Positions 55,629 to 64,000 of a stretch of 64,000 bases of DNA are shown here, piece by piece; the stretch's first letter is position 1; every line of letters starts with the position of its first letter. Both the position numbers and the translations under genes were made by a program. Source of the stretch: Chondrilla cf. caribensis (taxonomy: Eukaryota; Porifera; Demospongiae; Chondrillida; Chondrillidae); the NCBI GenBank assembly GCA_964020155.1, contig OZ026552.1:1241001-1305000 (forward strand). The letters are read 5' to 3'. The notes under the pieces are model-generated. The model had not been told where the DNA came from. It did not search any database and was given only the letters and a program-made list of their open reading frames with translations.

Positions 55629-55839
55629 GTGAGGAAACTTTTGATCAGAGTAAATATACGTATGTATACATACATTGATAAATACACACGTACATGAATG
55701 GAGTGTACTATAGGCACTGTGAGGAAACCTTTCGTTCAAAGTAAAAAAATCATGTACTAGTTGGTATAATACAATACACCCTCCATACTGCTGTGTCTGT
55801 TACATATCAGTGTATACTGGATATCTTGATCATGTGTAG

Positions 55840-55878
55840 GATGCTGTAGAAGACTCTGTAGGGGCTAGCTTAGAAAAT
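55840..55878 (+). pseudogene. Kinase activation-loop exon, unit 7
   Basis: DAVEDSVGASLEN, 13 codons, between GTGTAG and GTGAGT. Same phase as 41377-41415. Confidence 0.55.
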
Positions 55879-55890
55879 GTGAGTACAGTG

Positions 55891-55916
55891 TTGTGTGTGT
55901 GTGTGTGTGTGTGTGT

Positions 55917-55958
<42 letters not shown>
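55891..55958. repeat. (GT)n microsatellite, unit 7
   Basis: GT tract in the kinase intron, with one GGGTG step. Confidence 0.95.
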
Positions 55959-55959
<1 letters not shown>

Positions 55960-56046
55960 CTGTGTATTGCACATGTTATTGGTATCATCATCATGACCTA
56001 CTCCCACATCCATTCATTCACCTACGTATGTACATAGGTCTACCAG

Positions 56047-56104
56047 GCTCCAGAAGTACTGGATGGCTCTTCTCATACTAAAGCTTCTGACGTGTACTCT
56101 TTCA
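56047..56104 (+). pseudogene. Kinase APE exon, intact, unit 7
   Basis: APEVLDGSSHTKASDVYSF with both splice sites kept. Confidence 0.65.
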
Positions 56105-56529
56105 GTAAGTGTCAATATCCAGTGCACTGCACCTTGTTCAGCTTGTGTAACCTATCACATTACATTGTACTCACCTGACAGATTACAATGTACTAATTGG
56201 TTAGAGCTAATCAGTCGGCAACATTCTTGTCATGAATCATACATTATATCAATAAACTCCTTTGAATTTCCTAAATGAATTATTGTGTTATGCAGTAGTG
56301 GAATTTGCTTATCCTGCTACCACTTCCTCTCTGCCTTCATGAATATTTTTAGTAACCAATGAATATCAACATCACTATTTGTCTACATGCATCATGCTGT
56401 GTTGAATTACCCTATGAGATCCATCTGCATGTGTGTGATATTATGTTCTCCCTGTTGTATCTATCTGCAATGCTGCATGTGTTCAACTTGTTGTATCTAC
56501 ACGATATAATGTATGTACCCCTCCCACAG

Positions 56530-56772
56530 GTCTCATAATGTATGAAATAGCTTATCGTCAGTTTGTATATACTTCAACGAAGATGGAAGTGAACAAGACA
56601 CATTCAAGTTCACCTTCACAACAATAATGAGTAGACCTGCCTTCCCTGGACACATTCCTTTGGACTACATTGACATTGCAACCAAAGGGTGGTAGAGGGA
56701 CCTTGTACAGCGGCCATCTTTATCATGTACTGTCCAAGAACTGGAATAATTGTATATTTACTGTAACTATAG
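56530..56772 (+). pseudogene. Kinase C-lobe terminal exon, broken, unit 7
   Basis: Same one-base frameshift after QFVYTST as unit 5, plus a TAG in the KGWQR stretch (GGGTGGTAG) and loss of the MGSR codons. Confidence 0.65.
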
Positions 56773-57341
56773 TTCTACAATGAGGTGTTGTACAGTGAAT
56801 TCAACACATGCACATGTATGCTTGTTTACAGTTATTTATTTGCATGCTTTCTAGCTAGTTCTGGGAAATTGTACATTACACATTTATAATGAGTGCAATG
56901 TTGTTTTAATTTCTTGCTTACATGTTTAATACTATTTTCATCAACTAATTATCTATTCTGCACATTTGAAAATTATAATGTAGCAATAATATATACTTAT
57001 TCCCAATTAACTTGTCTACTTGTATGATATTCATTAGAATAGTATTATGTAAAATATAATACTCATCCAGCAGCAACTTATTATGTGTCATGTATTTATA
57101 TAGAATATGTATTATAATATAATTATTATTATAAGTATTACTATATTATACTAACATGAAAAATCATTATGATAAAAGTATGTATGTCATACAATTAGTC
57201 ATTATTGTTCAATGTAGCATATAATTCCAATACACAAAGTTCATTATAACCAGACATAAGTGAAACATGTTAATGTACATTCTACACAGTGTGCAATTGT
57301 TTCAGCAATGGAAAATTCTCATCATATACATTAAAACTTTC
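56773..57341. other. 3' flank of TRIM-NHL copy 8
   Basis: AT-rich, nearly identical to 42444-43015. No gene. Confidence 0.6.
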
Positions 57342-59675
57342 TCAAAATATAGCTACTCGTTTGTCATTGCACAGTGTAACAAGAAGATCTCCATTGTGGT
57401 CAATTGCTAGACCATAAGGTCCAGAGCCAACTTGGAAACTGTGAATGACCTGTCCTGTTGTATCGGAGATGACAACACGATTGTTACCAGTGTCAGTAAC
57501 TAACACATGACCATCAGCAGTGATGAGGATGTTACGAGGACGGTTGAGTTGACCTTTGCCAAACTCTCTTTGAAATACACCGTCTGGATTGAATACTTGG
57601 ACACGTTGGTTCCAGTAGTCAGTGACGTACATGTCCCCATCAGGTGAGATGGCTACTGCACTAGGGCAGTCGAACTGTCCAGGACCACTACCTCGTGATC
57701 CAATGGTACGTATGAGCTGACCCTCCAGGGTGAAGATGGATATCCTGTGGTTACCACTGTCTGCAACATAAACTTGATTGTTGATCACTGTCACTCCCCA
57801 GGGATAGAAAAGGTGACCAACACCAAGCTGTTTAACAAAGGTTCCATCCATTCTGAACATTTCAATACGATGGTTATCACGATTACAAACATACACCAGT
57901 GCATCAGCATCCACAGCTATACCACGAGGATCGTCTAGCTGTCCATTTCCTCTTCCGTGTTCACCAAATGATCTGATGTGCTTCCTCTGCTCATCAAACA
58001 CATGAATCTGATGGCTGGTGTAGTTGGCAATGAATGTGTGGCCATTTGGAGCTACTGCAATACCCCAAGGATAACCTGGCTGTTGAGGGAAGTTGAGATG
58101 TCCCTTGTTTGCTCCGAGTTCTGCAACATTCTTATTGAGCTCGCCTGGCTTCAGCTTTGGTAGGAAGTTTACACCAAATGGACTACCTCTAACATCACTC
58201 CTGTTCACTAGAATGGACAGATCACATTCTCCTGGGTATGTGATAGGGAAGGATAAAGTGTATTGTCCGTTCTCATCATCCACTACCCTTGCTTTGATGG
58301 CCGGACCTAGGATGGGGAACTTGGGACGAAGGAAGGCCTCAACGTTATCACCCCCTCTTGTACATCGGATGTTCTTGCCGTCAAATGTGTTCAGCGTCAG
58401 TGTTATTGGGTCAGATCCATTTGATCGTACAGTCTCTGGTTTGGGGTCCACTGTACAGTTGACAGGACAGGCTCCGTCTTCTACAACACCAAATTCTCTG
58501 ATTGACTTCGAAAGAACATCTAGGTTGGTGGGGTCAAAGGTCACCACCTGAGACACTGTGTGCTCAAACTCTTCCTGACACCATTTTGAGGTGAGAACGG
58601 ATTGCTGTGTTTGGACCAGATCCTTACTAGCTATCACGTCGTGACTGCTACCACTGGTGAGGAGAAACTGAAGGGACGATTGAGTGTTTGCCGACATCTC
58701 CTTCTCTCTCTTAGCGGCTGTGACCTTTGAATTGATGGTTTGCTTCTTCTCTTCTGCTGTGGCTATAACCTGTCTACAAAGTTCCTCCTTCCTCTCATCC
58801 ACAGCCTGATGGATGTTCTGGAAGACCGTGCTGATGACGTGGAGTGCGGCCTCTTTCATCTCGTCCACAGTTCTGATCTGAGTCTGGAACTCCTTCTCGA
58901 TCTTCTGGTACTTCCTCTCATAGCAGACGGCAGTCTGATGAGCGATTTTCACAGACTGAGTGTGAGGATGGGACACATTAGCATCAAGAAACACTGGAAC
59001 ATGTGAGGATTTGCGGTCTATGGTACATGCTTGACACATGAGTGCATTACACTGTTCACAGCAATACTCGAGAATCTTCCCATTGTGTTGGGGACAGGTA
59101 CTGGGTGTGGTGCTCTTTGTAGAAAGAGTCTGGATATCCTGAGGGGTTAGGGAACGCATCTCATCCAAATTCTTCACATTGTGGTCTTCATAGGCTTCAG
59201 CAATCTCATGTCCGCCATAGCAACGTTCACACATAAATTTGGTACAGTCTGTACAGAACACAGTCGAAGGTGAGTCACCACTCTTACATCGCTTGTTGCC
59301 ACAAGGAATGGGGATGTTCTTGGTCACTTTCTGCACAATCTTCATTCCCTCGATATACCGAGCTAGGAGACCGTTTGGTACAGGAATACAAAGTAGACTG
59401 TCCACTCTACACTCACTCTCCAACACCTTCCTGTTGTTACAGTGAGTGGATGTGTCTCCACATTGGGTGCACTTCAGTCGGCCATCTTTCACTCCCAAAT
59501 TAGGAAGACAATCCTTGCACACGGAATGTAGACAGTACAACAGATAAGGATTGTTCAGTTCTCTCTTGCAGTGACCACATGTCACATCAGGTTCAACGAC
59601 GACTGGTTCTTTTTCTTCATGGCATGACGACTTTTCCTGTGAGGACTGATTAGGTGGAGCTGGACCTTCAGCCAT
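57342..59675 (-). CDS. TRIM-NHL E3 ubiquitin ligase-like protein, copy 8 (B-box cassette B)
   Basis: A 777-residue intact copy starting at MAEGPAPPNQ. Cassette-B B-box 1 is itself mosaic: KFMCERCYGGHE as in copies 4 and 6, then IAEAYEDHNVKNL as in copy 2. RING and B-box 2 ligands are present. Loop residues in the propeller are YPWGIAV, VCNRD, GEHGRGNGQLDDPRG, QLNRPRN and LCNDKR. The filamin-to-NHL linker reads KLKPGELNKNV rather than KPKPVKLNKNV. Only about 0.57 kb of AT-rich flank separates its stop from the kinase relic in spacer 7. Leader intron 59691-60343. Confidence 0.9.
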   Translation of the reverse strand: MAEGPAPPNQSSQEKSSCHEEKEPVVVEPDVTCGHCKRELNNPYLLYCLHSVCKDCLPNLGVKDGRLKCTQCGDTSTHCNNRKVLESECRVDSLLCIPVPNGLLARYIEGMKIVQKVTKNIPIPCGNKRCKSGDSPSTVFCTDCTKFMCERCYGGHEIAEAYEDHNVKNLDEMRSLTPQDIQTLSTKSTTPSTCPQHNGKILEYCCEQCNALMCQACTIDRKSSHVPVFLDANVSHPHTQSVKIAHQTAVCYERKYQKIEKEFQTQIRTVDEMKEAALHVISTVFQNIHQAVDERKEELCRQVIATAEEKKQTINSKVTAAKREKEMSANTQSSLQFLLTSGSSHDVIASKDLVQTQQSVLTSKWCQEEFEHTVSQVVTFDPTNLDVLSKSIREFGVVEDGACPVNCTVDPKPETVRSNGSDPITLTLNTFDGKNIRCTRGGDNVEAFLRPKFPILGPAIKARVVDDENGQYTLSFPITYPGECDLSILVNRSDVRGSPFGVNFLPKLKPGELNKNVAELGANKGHLNFPQQPGYPWGIAVAPNGHTFIANYTSHQIHVFDEQRKHIRSFGEHGRGNGQLDDPRGIAVDADALVYVCNRDNHRIEMFRMDGTFVKQLGVGHLFYPWGVTVINNQVYVADSGNHRISIFTLEGQLIRTIGSRGSGPGQFDCPSAVAISPDGDMYVTDYWNQRVQVFNPDGVFQREFGKGQLNRPRNILITADGHVLVTDTGNNRVVISDTTGQVIHSFQVGSGPYGLAIDHNGDLLVTLCNDKRVAIF

Positions 59676-60343
59676 TTTACTTTTTTAACTCTGAAATACA
59701 GAGGAAGACAAATTTTAGATTGGATGTTTCAATCCAGACCGTTGATATCAACACATAGTGTATGTGAGTGAAGGGACCTGATTGTGCTAGGGAATACACA
59801 TTGCCAAGGCAAACTTAAAAACTTTAACGGAAATACAACTTGAACATGTGAATAAATTCATCATGTAGCTATGCAGCAACACAAACCACTTTTCCAATAT
59901 AAACATTAGTGACTGTGGACAGCAAAGAGTCCAGTCAACCCCACATTCATCATAAAATACCTACTCTCAGTATTATGGTGTACAGCTATACAATCCTCAC
60001 ATTATACATAGGAGTGACATTAACAGGATATTGTACCAAATGTGCTGACAACTTAAGGATACTCATGAAGTAGACAAGTTGTACCACAGGTTATGTAGCT
60101 AGTACGTGTAGTCTATGGTTGTACTGGTCAGACTACGAAATGTGTTTTCCACGCAATAATGTGTTAAAACAGGCAGGCAAATTGGTAAGGCAGCGCATTT
60201 CAGTAATAATAGTGAATGTAAACACAATCTCAGTCCTACACAGAGACCAAGCATCGTACGATTTCGAGTGGACTGATCATGAAACGGTCTTTCCAAGCAC
60301 GCAACTAACTAAGCATACATACGCGGCTCTAGGATAAACTTAC

Positions 60344-60457
60344 CTGGCAAACGATTGGGAAAATTACTCGCGAAATGCGTTACAATGTGAAAATGAAAAA
60401 TTAGGGAACAAACGAATGAATCCTCCCAATGAACTCGTGGCTTCTCTGATCACGTGA
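60344..60457 (-). promoter_or_regulatory. Promoter and leader-exon donor of TRIM-NHL copy 8
   Basis: Donor CAG|GTAAGT at 60344 (the best consensus of the array) and TCACGTGA at 60450-60457, 106 bp apart. A second, degraded copy of this promoter block occurs near 60822 (ACATGACACAACT). Confidence 0.5.
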
Positions 60458-60484
60458 CACAACTCTGTGTCCTGCCCCCTACTA

Positions 60485-61260
60485 AATCCCAACTATGAAT
60501 GTAATTTACATAATGTAATGTAGAGACTCATTAGTGAAGTTCTTTGATACTTCTACTTCAGTTTCATCTGGAGAAAGAGGAGAATAAAGCATACATTATG
60601 CAATGTACATGTACACACACACCAACACACCCACTTGCACATGCGCACACACGTGCACCTTTGGGTGATGAAGTACTTACTGTAATGTTACAAGTAATGT
60701 TCTCACATATCCTTCAGTCTTTCATGATTCTCCGTCATGTGTAGACAAAGTTAAGTCTTGCAGAACATGGTAAGAATGATCGAAAGGCATTCTTCAAACG
60801 ACCTGTGACTTATGCAATAACATGACACAACTGTGTGTCCTACCCCCCACTAAACTAATCTTTACAATAATTAAAATTCCTAAAACTATGAGTGTAATTG
60901 GCACATTGTATAATGTACAGAATCAGCAGTAAAGTTCAACTTGGATACTACTACCTCAACTCCATCTAGGGGAAGAAAGAAGGCAGTTCACAATTAAAGC
61001 AATTTGAGTAATTTAAAAGCATTATGTACACATTCTCCACACAACCCCCCCCCACACACACAAACTCACAAATACTCATATGCATACACATACACAATCA
61101 CTAATGACCACTAAATACAATTAAATTTCCCATCAATCATTGACGTAATTTAGATAATGAAATATGCATAGACAATCAGCAGTGAAGTTCTTCCATTATA
61201 TTAATCATTATCTACTTCAGCTTCAATTGGAAAAAAAGAGAATGCAGTGTAAAAGAATAA
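60485..61260. repeat. Three diverged copies of the pre-CA block in spacer 8
   Basis: The ~110-bp block that other units carry once (start near ATGAATGTAATTTACATAAT, end near TCATCTGGAG) occurs at about 60485, 60885 and 61125. Short CA-rich remnants follow the first two. No gene. Confidence 0.5.
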
Positions 61261-61299
61261 TTTGAGTAGAACATGATATGTGCACCAATTGTACACAGT

Positions 61300-61404
<105 letters not shown>

Positions 61405-61476
61405 GGATACAGATGCAGACACACACCCACACAACACACATATGCACACCAATTGTAAACACATAAACATACGTAC

Positions 61477-61665
61477 ACACACACACACACACACAAAACA
61501 CTGTACTTACATTTTCTAAGCTAGTCCCTACAGAGTCTTCTACAGCATCCTACACATGATCAAGATATCCAGTATACACTGACATGTAACAGACACAGCA
61601 GTATGGAGAGTGTATTGTACCATATCATAACCAATACATGAATATAGCTGTACACATATTATATG
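61477..61665 (-). repeat. Inverted segment of the kinase-exon region
   Basis: Reverse complement of about 41260-41435: same order CA/GT tract, donor, DAVEDSVGTSLEN exon (61511-61549 on the minus strand, intact), acceptor and upstream intron. In every other unit this sequence is on the plus strand. Confidence 0.85.
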
Positions 61666-61905
61666 CAGTGTGTCTGCAAGTGTTTCGGATAGCTCAAGGG
61701 AAAGTGAGCTTGTCAATCTGATATTTTTACCAGACCTAGCTGGGGATGTGAACTAACTTACGAAACAATTCCCATCTCTGTAGCTAACCTGTAACCCCTA
61801 ACATTTCGGAGGTACCTAATATTTCTCAAAGTATTGGATAGTATATTAAGAGAAAAGTCGCTAAACACCTTTCTGAATAGCTAATGGAAAAGTGGGGGTG
61901 TGAAC
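61666..61905. other. Unique sequence in spacer 8
   Basis: About 240 bp not seen elsewhere in the window, between the inverted segment and the AT-rich flank of copy 9. No open frame, ends or repeats identified. Confidence 0.4.
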
Positions 61906-62485
61906 CTAAGAATATTATTATCATCTAATTATCTATTCTGTTGATTTGTTTATTATTACATAGCAATTATATTTCTCAACTCGTCTACTTGTTATATGAT
62001 ATTCATAATTACAAAATACTCACGCGTTCAATTCTAAACATCTGACAAGTAGTCTATGCTGATGATTGTCATAATAATTATTAGTCTAAATTTCACGAGG
62101 CACTCGTACGTATATTGATACAGGTTAAAATGATTAACTTGCATTGTATTTTTATATTGTGCATCATTTTGTGTAGTCAACATGCATATATTAATATAAT
62201 AATATATATATAATATAAATACATTCCAAATAACTATAGTATTATGTAATATATAATACTCCATCAGATTTATTATTATGTCATGTACATATAGAATGTC
62301 AATAATAGTTTATAATAATATGACATACAATTAGTCATTATTACGTATACATTGTAAATTATATTTCCAATACATAAAATTATAATCAGACATAAGTAAA
62401 CTATGTAATAATACAAAATGTACATTCTACACACAGCGTGAAATAGTTTCGACAATTGAAACTGTTTCGTCATACATAAAAACCC
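61906..62485. other. AT-rich 3' flank of TRIM-NHL copy 9
   Basis: Resembles the flank of copy 3 (20.7-21.36 kb). No gene. Confidence 0.6.
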
Positions 62486-64000
62486 TCAAAATATAGCTAC
62501 TTGTTTGTCATTGTACAGTGTAACAAGAAGATCTCCATTGTGGTCAATTGCTAGACCATAAGGTTGAGAGCCAACTTCAAATCTATGAACAAGCAGTCCT
62601 GTTGTATTGAAAATGACAATACGATTGTTACCAGTGTTAGCAACGAACACATGACCATCAGCAGCGATGAGGATGCCAAGAGGCCAGTCAAGTTGCCCTT
62701 CACCAAGCTCTCTTTGGAATACACCGTCTGGACTGAATACTTGGACACGATGGTTCCAGTAGTCAGTGACGTACATGTCCCCATCAGATGATATGGATAC
62801 TGCAGTAGGCCAGTCGAACTGTCCAGGACCACTACCTTGTGATCCAATGGTACGTGTGAGGTGACCCTCCAGGGTGAAGATGGATATCCTGTTGTTCCCA
62901 CTGTCTGCAACATAAACTTGATTGTTGTTCACTGTCACTCCCGAGGGATTGGAAAGGTGACCAACACCAAACTGTTTAACAAAGGTTCCATCCATTCTGA
63001 ATATTTCAATACAATTGTTACGACAATTACAAACATACGCCAACCCATCAGGATCTACAGCTATACCAGTAGGATCGTCTAGCTGTCCATTTCCACTTCC
63101 TTGTTGACCGAATGATCTGATGTGCTTCCTCTGCTCATCAAACACATGAATCTGATGGCTGGTGTGGTCGGCAATGAATGTGTGGCCATTTGGAACTACT
63201 GCAATACCCCAAGGACCACCTGGTTGTTGAGGGAAGTTGAGATATCCCTTGTTTGCTCCGAGTTCTGCAACATTCTTATTGAGCTTTACTGATTTTGGTT
63301 TTGGTAGGAAGTTCACTCCAAACGGACTACCTCTAACATCACTCCCGTTCACTAGAATGGACAGGTCACTTTCTCCTGTGTAGGTGATAGGGAAGGATAA
63401 AGTGTACTGTCCATTCTCATCATCCACTACCCTCGCTTTGATGGCTGGACCTGGGATGGGGGAGTTGGGACGAAGGAAAGCTTCAACTTTATCACCTCCT
63501 CTTGTACATTGGATGTTCTTGCTGTCGAATGTGTTCAGCGTCAGTGTTATCGGGTCAGATCCATTTGATCGTACAGTCTCTGGTTTGGGCTCCACTGTAC
63601 AGTTGACAGGACAGGCTCCGTCTTCTACAACACCGAATTCTCTGATTGCCATGAAAAGAACATCTTGGTTGGTGGGGTCAAAGGTCACCACCTGAGACAC
63701 TGTGTGCTCAAACTCTTCCTGACACAATTTTGAGGTGAGAACGGATTGTTGAGTTTGGACAAGATCCTTACTAGCTATCACATCATGACTGCTACCACTG
63801 GTGAGGAGAAACTGAAGGGAGGATTGAGTGTTTGTTGACATCTCCTGTTCTCTCTTAGCGGCTGTGAGCTTTGATCTCATGGTATGCTTCTTTTCTTCGG
63901 CTTTGGCTATAAGCAATCTACAAAGTTCCTCCTTCCTCTCATCCACAACCTGATGGATGTTCTGAAAGGCTGTGTTGATATCGTGGAGTGCAGCCTCTTT
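62486..64000 (-). CDS. TRIM-NHL E3 ubiquitin ligase-like protein, copy 9 (cut by window edge)
   Basis: Open from the right edge to a TGA at 62486 (504 codons visible). It starts inside the coiled coil (KEAALHDINTAFQNIHQVVD) and includes the whole filamin domain and six NHL blades. The GTG at 63946 is not the start; the frame continues beyond the window. Blades 2-3 (VCNCRNNCIEIF, SNPSGVTV, LEGHL) match copy 1, while blades 4-6 (DWPLGIL, FVANTGNNR, TTGLLVHRF) match copy 3, so it appears mosaic. The RING and B-box region lies outside, so its cassette type and integrity cannot be judged. Confidence 0.85.
   Translation of the reverse strand, partial: KEAALHDINTAFQNIHQVVDERKEELCRLLIAKAEEKKHTMRSKLTAAKREQEMSTNTQSSLQFLLTSGSSHDVIASKDLVQTQQSVLTSKLCQEEFEHTVSQVVTFDPTNQDVLFMAIREFGVVEDGACPVNCTVEPKPETVRSNGSDPITLTLNTFDSKNIQCTRGGDKVEAFLRPNSPIPGPAIKARVVDDENGQYTLSFPITYTGESDLSILVNGSDVRGSPFGVNFLPKPKSVKLNKNVAELGANKGYLNFPQQPGGPWGIAVVPNGHTFIADHTSHQIHVFDEQRKHIRSFGQQGSGNGQLDDPTGIAVDPDGLAYVCNCRNNCIEIFRMDGTFVKQFGVGHLSNPSGVTVNNNQVYVADSGNNRISIFTLEGHLTRTIGSQGSGPGQFDWPTAVSISSDGDMYVTDYWNHRVQVFSPDGVFQRELGEGQLDWPLGILIAADGHVFVANTGNNRIVIFNTTGLLVHRFEVGSQPYGLAIDHNGDLLVTLYNDKQVAIF

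Noticed and set aside
62486..63946. Start of copy 9 at the GTG at 63946
   Set aside because: The frame is open to the window edge and matches the coiled coil of the other copies upstream of that codon, so the gene is simply cut.

Overview
The window is animal nuclear DNA: AT-rich, with introns, full of (CA)n/(GT)n microsatellites and small transposon insertions. The protein families (TRIM-NHL E3 ligases with a filamin domain, a CEP57-like centrosomal protein, protein-kinase C-lobe exons) are metazoan. A sponge or another early-branching animal fits the style, but I cannot name the species from sequence alone.

The whole window is one tandem segmental-duplication array. The repeating unit is a TRIM-NHL gene on the minus strand, followed to its right by its leader intron, leader-exon donor and promoter, then a (CA)n tract, then plus-strand gene debris (an unassigned open block, CEP57-like exons, kinase exons), then the next TRIM-NHL gene tail to tail. 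Nine TRIM-NHL copies are present. Copies 1 (4670-7003), 2 (13820-16153), 4 (22885-25215), 5 (32554-34884), 7 (48620-50950) and 8 (57342-59675) are full length and intact (776-777 aa). Copy 3 (21361-22010) is a fragment of the NHL propeller. Copy 6 (43016-45350) is a pseudogene with one nonsense codon and one frameshift. Copy 9 (62486 to the right edge) is open but cut by the window. The coding region is one exon. A noncoding leader exon ends at a conserved donor 0.65-1.15 kb upstream, and six units carry a TCACGTGA box about 105-145 bp beyond that donor.

The spacers fall into classes. Spacers 1 and 5 share two insertions (an ~270-bp element and an ~620-bp block) and are sisters. Spacers 2 and 6 share a different promoter type. 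Spacers 0, 2, 4, 5 and 7 end in kinase exons, whereas 1 and 6 end in CEP57-like terminal exons. No CEP57-like or kinase copy is complete here. The best CEP57 piece (47363-48074) has two exons that splice in frame; the best kinase pieces are around 41.4-42.4 kb and 55.8-56.8 kb, and both of those carry a disrupted last exon.

The main biological point is the TRIM-NHL array. Only in-frame indels occur in the six intact copies, two very different B-box 1 cassettes sit in nearly identical frameworks, and the copies differ most at the loop positions at the edge of each NHL blade. That pattern resembles a recognition family diversified by duplication and conversion, but the role is inferred. Other items are a four-exon transposon-like gene remnant on the minus strand (18785-19567), an antisense exon with mainly synonymous divergence in three spacers, a 33-bp minisatellite, and several mobile elements with target-site duplications.
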